Notes: generated from the letters alone by a model not told the origin. A stretch of 64,000 nucleotides of DNA from Chryseolinea soli (GCF_003589925.1 NZ_CP032382.1:6324001-6388000); one strand, 5' to 3'; shown: positions 50,499 to 61,282, counted from the first letter of the stretch. Numbers and translations are program-made.

Positions 50499-51581
50499 AT
50501 GAACCCGACTATAAATTTCACCCCCGGCCCATCCCAACTCTACTTCACGGTAGAAGACCACATGCGCACCGCCTTCCGCGAAGGCATTCCGTCGCTCTCG
50601 CACCGCACGAAGAAATTTGAGAGCATTTATCAGTCCACGGTAGAAGGCTTGCGCGCGTTGTTGGGCATACCCGCGGGCTATCATTTGTATTTCACGGGTT
50701 CCGCCACGGAGATCTGGGAACGGATCATCCAAAACCTGGTGGAAGAAAAGTCTTTTCACCTGGTGAACGGCGCGTTCTCAAAACGCTTCTTCGAAGTGTC
50801 GCAGCAATTGAACCGAAAGCCCGTCAAGCTGGAGGCCGCACAAGGCCAAGGCTTCGATGCTCATTTCAAGGCGCCAGCGGGCACGGAGTTGATCGCGCTT
50901 ACACACAACGAGACCAGCACGGGCGTGATGCTGCCCCTGGATTTTTTCCGCACCGTGAGAACCAACCATCCGAACGCGTTGCTCGCCGTGGATGCTGTAT
51001 CGTCATTGCCTTTCCCTGAATTCGATTTTTCGCTGCTGGATTCTGTTTTCTTTTCGGTTCAAAAAGGATTTGGTCTTCCCGCAGGACTGGGTGTCTGGCT
51101 GGTCAACGACGCGTGTGTGGCCAAGGCCGAGCAGTTGCTCTCCAAGGGCCTATCCATCGGTTCGTATCACACCATCCCAAGCCTGCATACACACGCCTTG
51201 AAATATCAAACGCCCGAGACACCGAATGTGCTGGGCATCTACCTGCTCGGAAAAGTGGTGGAAGACATGAACCGCAAAGGCATCCATGCCATCCGCCATG
51301 AGACCGAATACAAAGCCGCTGTGTTATACCAGGCCTTGTCTGAAAATGCAGCCATCAGCCCTTTGGTGAAAGATAAAGCGTTTCGATCGAAAACGGTGAT
51401 CGTGGCCGACACCGGCGAACACACCGAGCGCATCACCAAGATGCTCCTGGAAAAAGGCATGCAACCCGGCGACGGCTATGGCGCCGCCAAGAAAACACAA
51501 CTCCGGTTTGCCAACTTCCCCACCCACGCCAAGGAAACGTTCGAATGCCTGGCCGACATGCTGGTGGCCTACAAGCCTTAG
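50499..51581 (+). CDS. serC: Phosphoserine aminotransferase-like class V aminotransferase
   Basis: A 360-residue PLP enzyme. MNPTINFTPGPSQLYF and SLSHRTKKFESIYQ are typical of phosphoserine/alanine-glyoxylate aminotransferases; FTGSATEIWERI forms the phosphate-binding turn; LLAVDAVSSLPFPEFD carries the PLP-contacting aspartate; and the Schiff-base lysine is in FSVQKGFGLPAG. With the SerB-SerA fusion upstream it completes 3-phosphoglycerate to serine. Some class V members use other amino donors, but the neighbours support SerC. Cytoplasmic. Confidence 0.88.
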   Translation: MNPTINFTPGPSQLYFTVEDHMRTAFREGIPSLSHRTKKFESIYQSTVEGLRALLGIPAGYHLYFTGSATEIWERIIQNLVEEKSFHLVNGAFSKRFFEVSQQLNRKPVKLEAAQGQGFDAHFKAPAGTELIALTHNETSTGVMLPLDFFRTVRTNHPNALLAVDAVSSLPFPEFDFSLLDSVFFSVQKGFGLPAGLGVWLVNDACVAKAEQLLSKGLSIGSYHTIPSLHTHALKYQTPETPNVLGIYLLGKVVEDMNRKGIHAIRHETEYKAAVLYQALSENAAISPLVKDKAFRSKTVIVADTGEHTERITKMLLEKGMQPGDGYGAAKKTQLRFANFPTHAKETFECLADMLVAYKP

Positions 51582-51723
51582 ACCCTCCGCACGCTCAAAA
51601 GCTTTATTACGCGCTCTGTGGGAAAGAAATTCAATCCCCGAAACGGGTTTGAAAAGAATTAACGCGTATTTTTAAACCTTACAACCGCGCCTGAGTCTAA
51701 GCTCCAATTGATGCCTTTCTTCC

Positions 51724-52260
51724 TTGGAAGACAAAGAACTGTTACTCAAACTGCGAAATTCGGAAACCCGTAATTATGGGTTCAACTTGCTCGTGCGCGA
51801 ATATCAGAGGCGGGTGTACTGGCATGTCCGCAAAATGGTGATCGACCACGACGATGCCGACGACATCACCCAGGAAGTCTTCATCAAGATCCACAAACAC
51901 ATCGACAGCTTTCGCGAGGATGCCCAGCTCTACACCTGGATCTATCGCATTGCCACCAACGAGTGCCTCACCTTTCTCCAACGCAAAAAACGCCGCTTCT
52001 TTTTACCCATCGGCGATGTGGAAGGCGAGCTGACGGCCAAGCTGGACAGCAACCCCACCCTCACCGGGGACGAGATCCAGTTGAAATTGCAAAAAGCCCT
52101 CTTGAAACTGCCGGACAAACAACGGCTGGTGTTCAACATGAAATACTTCGACGACATGTCCTACGAACAGATCAGCGAGATCACCGACACCACGGTGGGC
52201 GCGCTGAAGGCGAGCTATCACCACGCGGTGAAGAAAATTGAAGATTATTTATCAGAATGA
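51724..52260 (+). CDS. RNA polymerase sigma factor, sigma-70 (ECF) family
   Basis: A 178-residue sigma factor with region 2 (about 18-85: LVREYQRRVYWHVRKMVIDHDDADDITQEVFIKIH and WIYRIATNECLTFL) and region 4 (about 125-175: LPDKQRLVFNMKYFDDMSYEQISEITDTTVGALKASYHHAVKKI). The start is a TTG, since no in-frame ATG precedes region 2, so the exact N-terminus is uncertain. Next on the strand are a small membrane protein and a Spy-like protein, which fits an envelope-stress regulon whose membrane protein acts as anti-sigma factor. Confidence 0.9.
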   Translation: MEDKELLLKLRNSETRNYGFNLLVREYQRRVYWHVRKMVIDHDDADDITQEVFIKIHKHIDSFREDAQLYTWIYRIATNECLTFLQRKKRRFFLPIGDVEGELTAKLDSNPTLTGDEIQLKLQKALLKLPDKQRLVFNMKYFDDMSYEQISEITDTTVGALKASYHHAVKKIEDYLSE

Positions 52261-52298
52261 TTAAACTTTTAAGAGATTAAGATGTCAAACCCCCGATC

Positions 52299-52703
52299 AT
52301 GAAAAAGCTTGAAGATATTCCGAAAAAAGAGGTTTTCGACGTCCCCGAGGGATACTTCGAGAAGCTGCCGGGCATGATCCAGTCGCGGGTGGGCAGATCC
52401 GCCGCCATCGGCCGCCCGGTTTGGGTCTATGGCCTGCGCTACGCCCTGCCCGCCGTGATCCTCCTGGCCGTGGCTATTTTTTGGTACGAGCGATCCTCTG
52501 CCGACCATTCCCCTGAAGGCCTGCTGGCCTCCGTCCAAACCGAAGAACTGGTGGCGTACCTGAACGACACCGACCTGACCACCGACGAGCTGCTGGAGCA
52601 GGTGCACCTCGATGGCGTGGACGCCAGCGAAATTGAAAGCGACGTCTACGGCCTGAACATCAGCGCCGACGACCTCGACACCATTTTAGACGATATCGAT
52701 TAA
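52299..52703 (+). CDS. Single-pass membrane protein, possible anti-sigma factor
   Basis: A 134-residue protein: cytoplasmic N-terminus (KKLEDIPKKEVFDVPEGYFEKLPGMI, residues 1-30), one membrane helix (about 47-63, YALPAVILLAVAIFWYE), then a strongly acidic periplasmic part rich in D, E, L and T with repeating elements (VEAYLNDTDLTTDELLEQ-like; ISADDLDTILDDID at the end). It lies 38 bp after the sigma gene. The topology and position suggest a sigma-binding regulator, but the N-terminus has no ZAS (HxxxCxxC) motif, so this is inference. Confidence 0.65.
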   Translation: MKKLEDIPKKEVFDVPEGYFEKLPGMIQSRVGRSAAIGRPVWVYGLRYALPAVILLAVAIFWYERSSADHSPEGLLASVQTEELVAYLNDTDLTTDELLEQVHLDGVDASEIESDVYGLNISADDLDTILDDID

Positions 52704-52714
52704 AGTTATACGAG

Positions 52715-53227
52715 ATGAAGGCGATTCTAGGAATCTTATTGACGATCATCCTGCTGCCCGCCTGGGCGCAAGAGGACGAACTTCCCCCCGCAACCGACAC
52801 CAAGGCCCGCAACAAAATACAGGCCGCACGGGTGGCCTACATTACCGATCAGCTCCAGCTCACGCCGCAGGAAGCCGAGAAGTTCTGGCCCATCTACCGC
52901 GAGTTTGCCGAACGCCGCAAGGCCCTGCGCCAGCAACTGAGGGAAGCCAAGCAAAACCCCACCCCCGACCAAAACCAGGAACAAAACGGCCAAGCCGCCC
53001 TGGATGCCCAGTTCAAGATAAAGCAACAGGAGCTGGACCTGGAAAAAGATTACTCCGGCCGCTTGCTCAAAGTGATCTCGGCCCAAAAACTGCGCACCTT
53101 GCCCGACGCCGAGCGAAGGTTCCGGCAAATGATCCTCGACCAGATCCAGCGACGGCAAATGCAACAGGAAAGACGACAAAACCTGCGCGATCAGCAACAA
53201 CAACGCCTTCAGCAACGAAACAACTAA
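52715..53227 (+). CDS. Spy/CpxP-like periplasmic protein
   Basis: A 170-residue protein with a signal peptide (MKAILGILLTIILLPAWAQ) and a mature part of long amphipathic helices rich in Q, R and L. The segment ITDQLQLTPQEAEKFWPIYREFAERRKALRQQL is the LTxxQ-like motif of the Spy/CpxP/heavy-metal-sensor family, which act as periplasmic chaperones or stress sensors. The C-terminus is very glutamine/arginine-rich. It starts 11 bp after the anti-sigma candidate, so the three genes form one operon. Confidence 0.82.
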   Translation: MKAILGILLTIILLPAWAQEDELPPATDTKARNKIQAARVAYITDQLQLTPQEAEKFWPIYREFAERRKALRQQLREAKQNPTPDQNQEQNGQAALDAQFKIKQQELDLEKDYSGRLLKVISAQKLRTLPDAERRFRQMILDQIQRRQMQQERRQNLRDQQQQRLQQRNN

Positions 53228-53247
53228 TCTGATCTAACACGCAGGAC

Positions 53248-54207
53248 ATGCATTGGTGTAGAAGATGGCTCTTCACTATCCTAATGTCTGCTTCCGGGGG
53301 CACCTTGTTTGCCCAGGAGGCAGATTCGCTTTTACTATCCCGTGTAGACGATGCGTTGACCTTTGAAGATTCGTTGACCATCTTCAACCTCATCGACAGC
53401 CTGCTCACCTATGGCGAACCGATCCGCTCGCAATTTGCCGTGCGCATGGGATACAACAGCAACGTGCTTTCAGCAGGCCGCACGTTGGGGATCGAGAATT
53501 TCGGGTTGGCGCCCGGCGTCTCGTATTATCACAAGTCGGGATTGTTTGCGGACGTGTCGGGATTTTGGAGCAAGGATTTTGTGCCTTCCTACTACCTCAC
53601 CATCGCATCGGCCGGCTACATGCACAGCTTCTCGAAGGCGTTCTCCGTCATGGGCGAATACGACCGGTATTTCTACAACACCCCCAGCGACAACGCCTAC
53701 ATTCCGTACAAGAACACGCTCTCCGTCACGCCGATGCTCGAGTTCAAGCCCGTGCTGCTCAGCTTGAATTACTCCTATTATTTTGGCGATGCCCATGTGC
53801 ACCGCATCATGCCGGGGGTGAGCGTTATCCTGGAAAAGAAAAATTTCAAAGGGATCGACCGCATCGCCATCTCCCCTTCGTTCTTTGCTTTGCTGGGGAA
53901 CGAAACCCTCACTTCGATTGACTATGTGGCGCCCAAGTCGCTGCGGGAGGCCATTCAGAATTTCAGGCAATACGGCACCACCTACAGCCTGGTGCAGACC
54001 ACCACCAATGTGTTTGGGGTGATGAACTATGCGATCAGCGTTCCGCTCTCGGTAGGTTTTAAAAACTGGGGATTTGCGTTCATGTATACCTACAATATCC
54101 CGAAGGCATTGCCGGGCGAACCGCTCACCCTTTCGGAAAGCTCGTTCCTTTCCGGCAGCCTCACCTATTTCTTTAAGGGGTTCAGGAAGAATAAATTCCC
54201 TTTGTAA
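53248..54207 (+). CDS. Outer-membrane or secreted beta-barrel-like protein (319 aa)
   Basis: Signal peptide of about 25 residues (WLFTILMSASGGTLFAQ). After a helical stretch (about 30-70), the protein alternates strands of 9-11 residues (FAVRMGYNSNVLSA, GVSYYHKSGLFADVSGFWS, LSLNYSYYFGD, VGFKNWGFAFMYTYNIPKAL), as in outer-membrane barrels. It lies 20 bp after the Spy-like gene on the same strand and may be in its operon. Function not known. Confidence 0.65.
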   Translation: MHWCRRWLFTILMSASGGTLFAQEADSLLLSRVDDALTFEDSLTIFNLIDSLLTYGEPIRSQFAVRMGYNSNVLSAGRTLGIENFGLAPGVSYYHKSGLFADVSGFWSKDFVPSYYLTIASAGYMHSFSKAFSVMGEYDRYFYNTPSDNAYIPYKNTLSVTPMLEFKPVLLSLNYSYYFGDAHVHRIMPGVSVILEKKNFKGIDRIAISPSFFALLGNETLTSIDYVAPKSLREAIQNFRQYGTTYSLVQTTTNVFGVMNYAISVPLSVGFKNWGFAFMYTYNIPKALPGEPLTLSESSFLSGSLTYFFKGFRKNKFPL

Positions 54208-54255
54208 CCTACCGGGTTTTCAATATTTTGCGCACGTTATTCAAACGTGTGCGGA

Positions 54256-56130
54256 ATGTTAAAATTTGCGAGTGCCTTTCTTATTTTCTTCTTTTTCACC
54301 ATCATCCACCCCATTTCAGCACAGGATTACCGCTGGCAGCAGCGCGTGGAATACACCATGGACGTGCAACTGGATGTGAAGACGCACAAGGTCACCGGCA
54401 CGCAAAAGCTCGTGTATTACAACAACTCCAAAGACACGCTCAACAAAGTCTACTACCACCTCTACTTCAACGCGTTCCAGCCGGGCAGCATGATGGACGT
54501 TCGCTCGCGTAACTATCCGGATCCCGACCCCCGCGTGAAGGACCGCATCTTTTATCTGAAAGAAAACGAGATCGGCTACCAGCACATCCAAAGCCTGAAA
54601 CAAGACGGCAAGGACGTGGGCTATCTCGTGGACGGCACCATCCTGGAAGTGACGCTTGCCAAACCGATCCTTCCCAACACCAAGACCGTGTTCGACATGA
54701 AGTTCGACTCGCAAGTGCCCATCCAAATCCGGCGCTCCGGCCACGACAACAAGGAAGGCATTGCCTATTCCATGACCCAATGGTATCCCAAAATGGCCGA
54801 GTACGACTACCGCGGCTGGCACGCCTACCCCTATGTGGCCCGCGAATTTCACGGCGTCTGGGGCGATTTCGATGTGAAGATCACCCTCGACCCCACGTTT
54901 GTGGTGGCCGGCACCGGCAAACTGATGAATGCCGACAAGATCGGCTATGGCTATGAGAAAGCGGGCACCACCGTGAAGCGCCCCGAGGGAAACCTCACCT
55001 GGAATTTCGTGGCCAAGAACGTGATCGATTTTGCCTTTGCCGCCGACCCCGACTACACCCACGACAAAGCCCAGGTGCCCAACGGCCCCGAAGTGCATTT
55101 CTTTTATCAAAAAGGCGAAAAAACGACCGAGAACTGGGCCAAGATGGAACCCTATGCCGTGCAGCATTTCGAGTTCATGAACAAGACCTTTGGCAAATAC
55201 CCCTACGACACCTATTCCATCATCCAAGGTGGCGACGGCGGCATGGAATATCCCATGTGCACGTTGATCATGGGCGAAGGAACCTTTGCTGCCCTGGAAG
55301 GTGTCATGTCGCACGAAGTATCGCACAGTTGGTTCCAGGGCGTGCTGGCCTCGAACGAATCGCTCTATCCCTGGATGGATGAAGGCTATACCGATTTTGC
55401 CAGTCACGAATCCAAAGCCGCGTTGTTCAACACGCCGGTGGCGGAGGCACACCAGGGAAGTTATACCGGATATTTTACGCTCATCAAACGCGGCCTGCAG
55501 GAACCCATCAGCCAGCATGCCGACCACTACAACACCAACACCGGCTACAGCACGGCAGCCTATTCCATGGGTACCATCTTCCTTCACCAATTGAAGTATG
55601 TCATCGGCGAAGAGAATTTCTACAAAGGCATGCGTCAATACTACAACACCTGGAAGTTCAGGCATCCCGAACCAAACGATTTCATCCGCGTGATGGAAAA
55701 AGTTTCGGGATTGCAATTGGGTTGGTATTTGCGCTATTGGGTGTTCACCACGAAGAAGATCGATTACGGCATCCAAAGCGTTGTGGACCAGGATGGCAGC
55801 ACCTATGTGACGCTGGAGCGGATCGGCGAGTTCCCCATGCCGGTGGACCTGCTGGTGACTTACAAGGACGGCTCCAAAGAAATGTTCTACGTTCCCCTCA
55901 ATGAAACACTGGGCAACAAACCCGTAGAAGACAAAACCATTCCACGCACCGATCTGGAAGCGTGGCCCTGGGTGAATCCCACCTACACCGTGAAGGTGGC
56001 GCACAAAGCAGACGACATTGCGTTTGTGCAGATCGATCCCTCACAACGCATGGCCGATGTGGAGATGAAGAACAACACCATCGACATCCAGGAAGGCTTG
56101 AAAGCCTACGAAGATCCCACACAAAAGTAA
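54256..56130 (+). CDS. M1-family metallopeptidase (secreted)
   Basis: A 624-residue aminopeptidase-like protein with a signal peptide (MLKFASAFLIFFFFTIIHPISAQ from ATG 54256; a GTG at 54247 would add three residues). It has an N-terminal beta-saddle domain (about 24-215), the GGMEYP peptide-binding motif (328-333), the zinc motif HEVSH (353-357) and the third ligand E376 in MDEGYTDF. It lacks the long C-terminal helical domain of full M1 aminopeptidases. It releases N-terminal residues from peptides in the periplasm or outside. Plausibly independent of the outer-membrane gene before it, with a gap of 48 bp. Confidence 0.92.
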   Translation: MLKFASAFLIFFFFTIIHPISAQDYRWQQRVEYTMDVQLDVKTHKVTGTQKLVYYNNSKDTLNKVYYHLYFNAFQPGSMMDVRSRNYPDPDPRVKDRIFYLKENEIGYQHIQSLKQDGKDVGYLVDGTILEVTLAKPILPNTKTVFDMKFDSQVPIQIRRSGHDNKEGIAYSMTQWYPKMAEYDYRGWHAYPYVAREFHGVWGDFDVKITLDPTFVVAGTGKLMNADKIGYGYEKAGTTVKRPEGNLTWNFVAKNVIDFAFAADPDYTHDKAQVPNGPEVHFFYQKGEKTTENWAKMEPYAVQHFEFMNKTFGKYPYDTYSIIQGGDGGMEYPMCTLIMGEGTFAALEGVMSHEVSHSWFQGVLASNESLYPWMDEGYTDFASHESKAALFNTPVAEAHQGSYTGYFTLIKRGLQEPISQHADHYNTNTGYSTAAYSMGTIFLHQLKYVIGEENFYKGMRQYYNTWKFRHPEPNDFIRVMEKVSGLQLGWYLRYWVFTTKKIDYGIQSVVDQDGSTYVTLERIGEFPMPVDLLVTYKDGSKEMFYVPLNETLGNKPVEDKTIPRTDLEAWPWVNPTYTVKVAHKADDIAFVQIDPSQRMADVEMKNNTIDIQEGLKAYEDPTQK

Positions 56131-56190
56131 TTGCCGGATCGCGCGCGTTGATGACGCCCGCATGGGACATTAAACACTAAATTTTTCTAG

Positions 56191-58230
<2,040 letters not shown>

Positions 58231-58270
58231 ATAACCTCTAGGACTCTTGATAAAGCTGAATTTTCTAAAA

Positions 58271-58756
58271 ATGAGGACGGACCGGTTGCTGAAAAAAAAT
58301 AAGGCAGTCCGGAGTACCGTATCGTATAAAAAAGCGGAGAAGATCGGCATTATTTTCAGCGTAGAGGATAAACCCAAGCACGACACGGTAAAAGAACTGG
58401 TCCGTAAATTCGAACAGGATGGCAAGCAGGTAGAGGTGCTGGAGTTTCTACCCAACAACAAGGACAACTACGAATTCAAATTCAACTTCTTCTCCGAAAA
58501 GGACCTCTCCCTATTGGGCCACATCACCTCGCCGGACGCCATCAACTTTGCGGAGGTCCCGTTCGACTTTTTATACTATCTCGACACCACGCCCAATCCG
58601 CTGGTGCTCAACATCCTGGCGCGCAGCCAGGCCAAGTGCCGCGTAGGATGCGCCTGGGAAGACGGCCTCCCGTATTTTGAATTCATGATCGATTCCCTGA
58701 ATGGCCTCCGGGAAATGATCGACAGCATGTACAAGTACACAACCCAATTAAAATAA
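58271..58756 (+). CDS. DUF6913-like protein (161 aa)
   Basis: Cytoplasmic protein of unknown function. It has KAEKIGIIFSVEDKP, LVRKFEQDGKQVEVLEFLPN, DLSLLGHITSPDAINFAEVPFDFLYYLDTTPNPLVLNILARSQAKCRVG and EFMIDSLNGLREMIDSMYKYT. I recall this family from Bacteroidota as DUF6913; it is found between ligA and dapA there. Start chosen as ATG 58271; TTG 58247 would add eight residues. Eight bases separate its stop from the dapA ATG, so the two are probably cotranscribed. Confidence 0.7.
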   Translation: MRTDRLLKKNKAVRSTVSYKKAEKIGIIFSVEDKPKHDTVKELVRKFEQDGKQVEVLEFLPNNKDNYEFKFNFFSEKDLSLLGHITSPDAINFAEVPFDFLYYLDTTPNPLVLNILARSQAKCRVGCAWEDGLPYFEFMIDSLNGLREMIDSMYKYTTQLK

Positions 58757-58764
58757 GCGAAAAA

Positions 58765-59640
58765 ATGAAAAAACTTTACGGAACAGGCGTGGCACTGGTC
58801 ACGCCGTTTACGGAGACCTTAGCGGTAGACTACAAGGCCTTAAAAAAACTTCTTCAGCACACCGCCAAGGGTGCCGACTACTATGTGGTGATGGGCACCA
58901 CAGGCGAGTCTGTTACCTGTTCGGATGAAGAAAAGGCCAAGGTGCTCCAGTTCGTAAAGGATAACAATCCCAAAGGCCTTCCCATCGTCTATGGCATCGG
59001 GGGCAACAATACGGCTCACGTCGTCGACGAGATCAAAGCCGCGGACCTCCGGGGCGTGACGGCCATCCTGTCGGTGAGCCCCTATTACAGCAAGCCCTCG
59101 CAGGAAGGCATTTACAGGCATTATAAGGCCGTGGCCGATGCCAGCCCCATTCCGGTGCTGCTCTACAACGTTCCGGGCCGTACGGGCTCTAATGTGACCG
59201 CAGAGACCACTTTGCGGCTGGCCGGGCACAAGAACGTCATCGGCGTAAAAGATGCCTGCGGCAGCATGGAACAGTTCCTGAAGATCGCGAAAGAAATGCC
59301 GAAGGATTTCCTGCTTATTTCGGGTGATGATATGTGGGCGCTCCCGGTATATGCCCTGGGCGGAAAAGGCATCATCTCCGTTTTGGCCAACGCCTATCCA
59401 CAGATCTTCAAGAAGATCAAGGAGCACGCCTTTGCCGGGAGTTTCCCGAAAGGCGCCCTGGAGCAAGCAAAATTGCTGGAAATCAATGGCCCGATGTACG
59501 AGGAAGCCAATCCCGTGGGCATCAAATATGTATTGTCGAAGATGGGCATCATCGCCCCCCACGTGCGCCTTCCGCTGGCGGGTCCTTCCGAAGGGCTGAA
59601 AACAAAGATCGACCTGTTGATGGCCGACATCAAGAAATAA
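58765..59640 (+). CDS. dapA: 4-hydroxy-tetrahydrodipicolinate synthase
   Basis: A 291-residue TIM-barrel aldolase. TGVALVTPFTE, VMGTTGESVTCSDEEK (the GTTGE motif), YYSKPSQEGIYRHYKAVAD, LYNVPGRTG (with the catalytic tyrosine) and IGVKDACG (Schiff-base lysine) are all standard. It condenses pyruvate with aspartate semialdehyde in the lysine and diaminopimelate pathway. A very strong terminator follows 27 bp after the stop. Confidence 0.96.
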   Translation: MKKLYGTGVALVTPFTETLAVDYKALKKLLQHTAKGADYYVVMGTTGESVTCSDEEKAKVLQFVKDNNPKGLPIVYGIGGNNTAHVVDEIKAADLRGVTAILSVSPYYSKPSQEGIYRHYKAVADASPIPVLLYNVPGRTGSNVTAETTLRLAGHKNVIGVKDACGSMEQFLKIAKEMPKDFLLISGDDMWALPVYALGGKGIISVLANAYPQIFKKIKEHAFAGSFPKGALEQAKLLEINGPMYEEANPVGIKYVLSKMGIIAPHVRLPLAGPSEGLKTKIDLLMADIKK

Positions 59641-59666
59641 GATCTATTCAAAAACGCCCAAAAAAT

Positions 59667-59700
59667 AAGGGATAACTTTCTTCAAGTTATCCCTTTATAT
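59667..59700 (+). terminator. Intrinsic terminator after dapA
   Basis: Perfect 12-bp stem AAGGGATAACTT / AAGTTATCCCTT with loop TCTTC (59667-59695), then TATATTTTTG. As the stem is symmetric and A-rich at its left side, it can also stop minus-strand transcription from the histone H1-like gene. Confidence 0.88.
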
Positions 59701-59735
59701 TTTTGTTTCCGGCGAGCTGGATAAGCTGGGGTGGC

Positions 59736-59912
59736 TTAGGCTTTATTCTTTATATCCTGAACCTCAGAACGAATAGCTTGAGCAAGGTTTTTCAGATCTT
59801 GCATACCCTTTCTTACACGGGTGCCAGCGGCGCTGTTGCCTTTATTATAGAATTTGTCAGCATCTCCTTCAAGCGAAGCAATGAGATTCTTGAGCTCTTC
59901 AAACTTTTGCAT
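59736..59912 (-). CDS. Histone H1-like DNA-binding protein (58 aa)
   Basis: A very short gene: MQKFEELKNLIASLEGDADK at the start, then FYNKGNSAAGTRVRKGMQDLKNLAQ and EVQDIKNKA at the end. It matches the short histone H1 (Hc1-like) proteins of Bacteroidota, which have two helices and the AGTRVRKGMQ core. It is probably an abundant nucleoid protein. ATG at 59912, TAA at 59736-59738. It sits between dapA and the alpha-oxoamine synthase gene, on the minus strand, and shares the dapA terminator. Confidence 0.85.
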   Translation of the reverse strand: MQKFEELKNLIASLEGDADKFYNKGNSAAGTRVRKGMQDLKNLAQAIRSEVQDIKNKA

Positions 59913-59998
59913 TTTATTAGAGTTTTAGGATTAAAAATTAGTTTCTTACTGCCAATTTAGAAAAAAACCTTTTAAACCCACTCAAAAAGCGGTTTTTT

Positions 59999-61255
59999 TT
60001 ACATTCCCTTGGTCACCGACACCAACACTTCTTCCTTGTAGAACCCGTTGTCGAGCTTCTCTTTCAGCTTGGAGAAGGCGCTCAAGGTCATCTCTACGTC
60101 GGCCAGGGTGTGGACGGCGGTCGGGATGATCCGGAACATGATAACATCCTTAGGAACAACAGGATAGATCACCACCGAACAGAAAATATTGAAGTTTTCG
60201 CGCAAGTCCATCGACATGTTGGCAGCTTCGCCCACACCGCCTTTGAAAAGCACGGGCGTAACGGGCGATGTCGTGGTGCCGATATTGAAGCCACGGGCCT
60301 TTAAACCGTCCTGCATGGCGTTTACGATCTTCCAGAGGTTATCCTTCAATTCGGGGTTCTTCTTCAACAATTCCAGGCGCTTCATGGCACCGATCACCAG
60401 TGGCATGGGAAGGCTCTTCGCATAGATCTGCGAACGTACGCTATAGCGGAGATACTTGAGGATCCTCTTGTCGCCGGCCACAAATGCGCCAATGCTGGCC
60501 ATGGATTTTGCGAAGGTGGAGAAGTACAGATCCACTTCATCCTGTACGCCTTGCTCTTCGGCTGTGCCGGCACCTGTCTTGCCCATCGTGCCAAAGCCGT
60601 GTGCATCGTCGACGAACAATCTAAAATTGTATTTCTTCTTCAGGGCCACTACGCCCTTGAGGTCGCCTTGTTTACCTGACATACCGAAAACGCCTTCGGT
60701 GATGACCAGAATGCCGCCGCCGGTTTCGTCGGCCAGCTTGGTGGCGCGCTGGAGTTGTTTCTCCAGGCTGTCCATGTCGTTGTGGGAATAGACAAAGCGC
60801 TTGCCCATGTGCAGGCGAACACCGTCGATGATACAGGCATGTGACTCTGCGTCGTATACGATCACGTCTTTGCGGTCAACCAGCGCGTCGATGATGGACA
60901 CCACGCCCTGATAGCCGAAGTTGAGCAACATCACGTCCTCCTTCTTCACAAACTCCGCCAGCTGGCGCTCGAGCTCCAGGTGGTGCACCGAGTTGCCCGA
61001 CATCATGCGCGCACCCATGGGAAGACCCATGCCGTATTGCGCCGCCGAATCCGCGTCGGCTTTTCTCACTTCGGGGTGGTTGGCCAACCCGAGGTAGTTA
61101 TTCAAACTCCAATTCAATACTTCTCTGCCGTTGAACATCATGCGGGGACCGATCTCGCCTTCCAACTTGGGGAAGAAGAAATAGTCGTCCGGAAGGTGTG
61201 AATACTTGGCCAGGGGTCCGGCCTCCATTCTGAGCTTTTCAAATAAATCTACCAT
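59999..61255 (-). CDS. Alpha-oxoamine synthase (serine palmitoyltransferase or related PLP enzyme)
   Basis: A 418-residue PLP enzyme that joins an acyl-CoA to an amino acid with loss of CO2. It has SLNNYLGLANHPEVRKA, GARMMSGNSVHHLELERQLAEF, DAESHACIIDGVRLHMGKRFVYSHND, LVITEGVFGMSGKQGDL, LFVDDAHGFGTMG and the Schiff-base lysine in FSTFAKSMASIGAFVAG. The family covers 8-amino-7-oxononanoate synthase, 2-amino-3-ketobutyrate CoA ligase and serine palmitoyltransferase. In Bacteroidota this type is usually tied to sphingolipid or sulfonolipid (cysteate acyltransferase) synthesis. No biotin or threonine degradation genes are nearby. Possible -7 box TATTTTTG at 61290-61283 (minus strand). Confidence 0.85.
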   Translation of the reverse strand: MVDLFEKLRMEAGPLAKYSHLPDDYFFFPKLEGEIGPRMMFNGREVLNWSLNNYLGLANHPEVRKADADSAAQYGMGLPMGARMMSGNSVHHLELERQLAEFVKKEDVMLLNFGYQGVVSIIDALVDRKDVIVYDAESHACIIDGVRLHMGKRFVYSHNDMDSLEKQLQRATKLADETGGGILVITEGVFGMSGKQGDLKGVVALKKKYNFRLFVDDAHGFGTMGKTGAGTAEEQGVQDEVDLYFSTFAKSMASIGAFVAGDKRILKYLRYSVRSQIYAKSLPMPLVIGAMKRLELLKKNPELKDNLWKIVNAMQDGLKARGFNIGTTTSPVTPVLFKGGVGEAANMSMDLRENFNIFCSVVIYPVVPKDVIMFRIIPTAVHTLADVEMTLSAFSKLKEKLDNGFYKEEVLVSVTKGM

Positions 61256-61282
61256 TGCGTCTTGATTGAATTAAAATTGTGC

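Noticed and set aside
54316..56004. 562-codon minus-strand frame over the M1 peptidase
   Set aside because: Antisense shadow: HEVSH and GGMEYP motifs are on the plus strand, and the minus translation shows no motif.
59703..59960. 85-codon plus-strand frame after dapA
   Set aside because: It is antisense to the histone H1-like gene, which has a family match, and begins within the dapA terminator tail.
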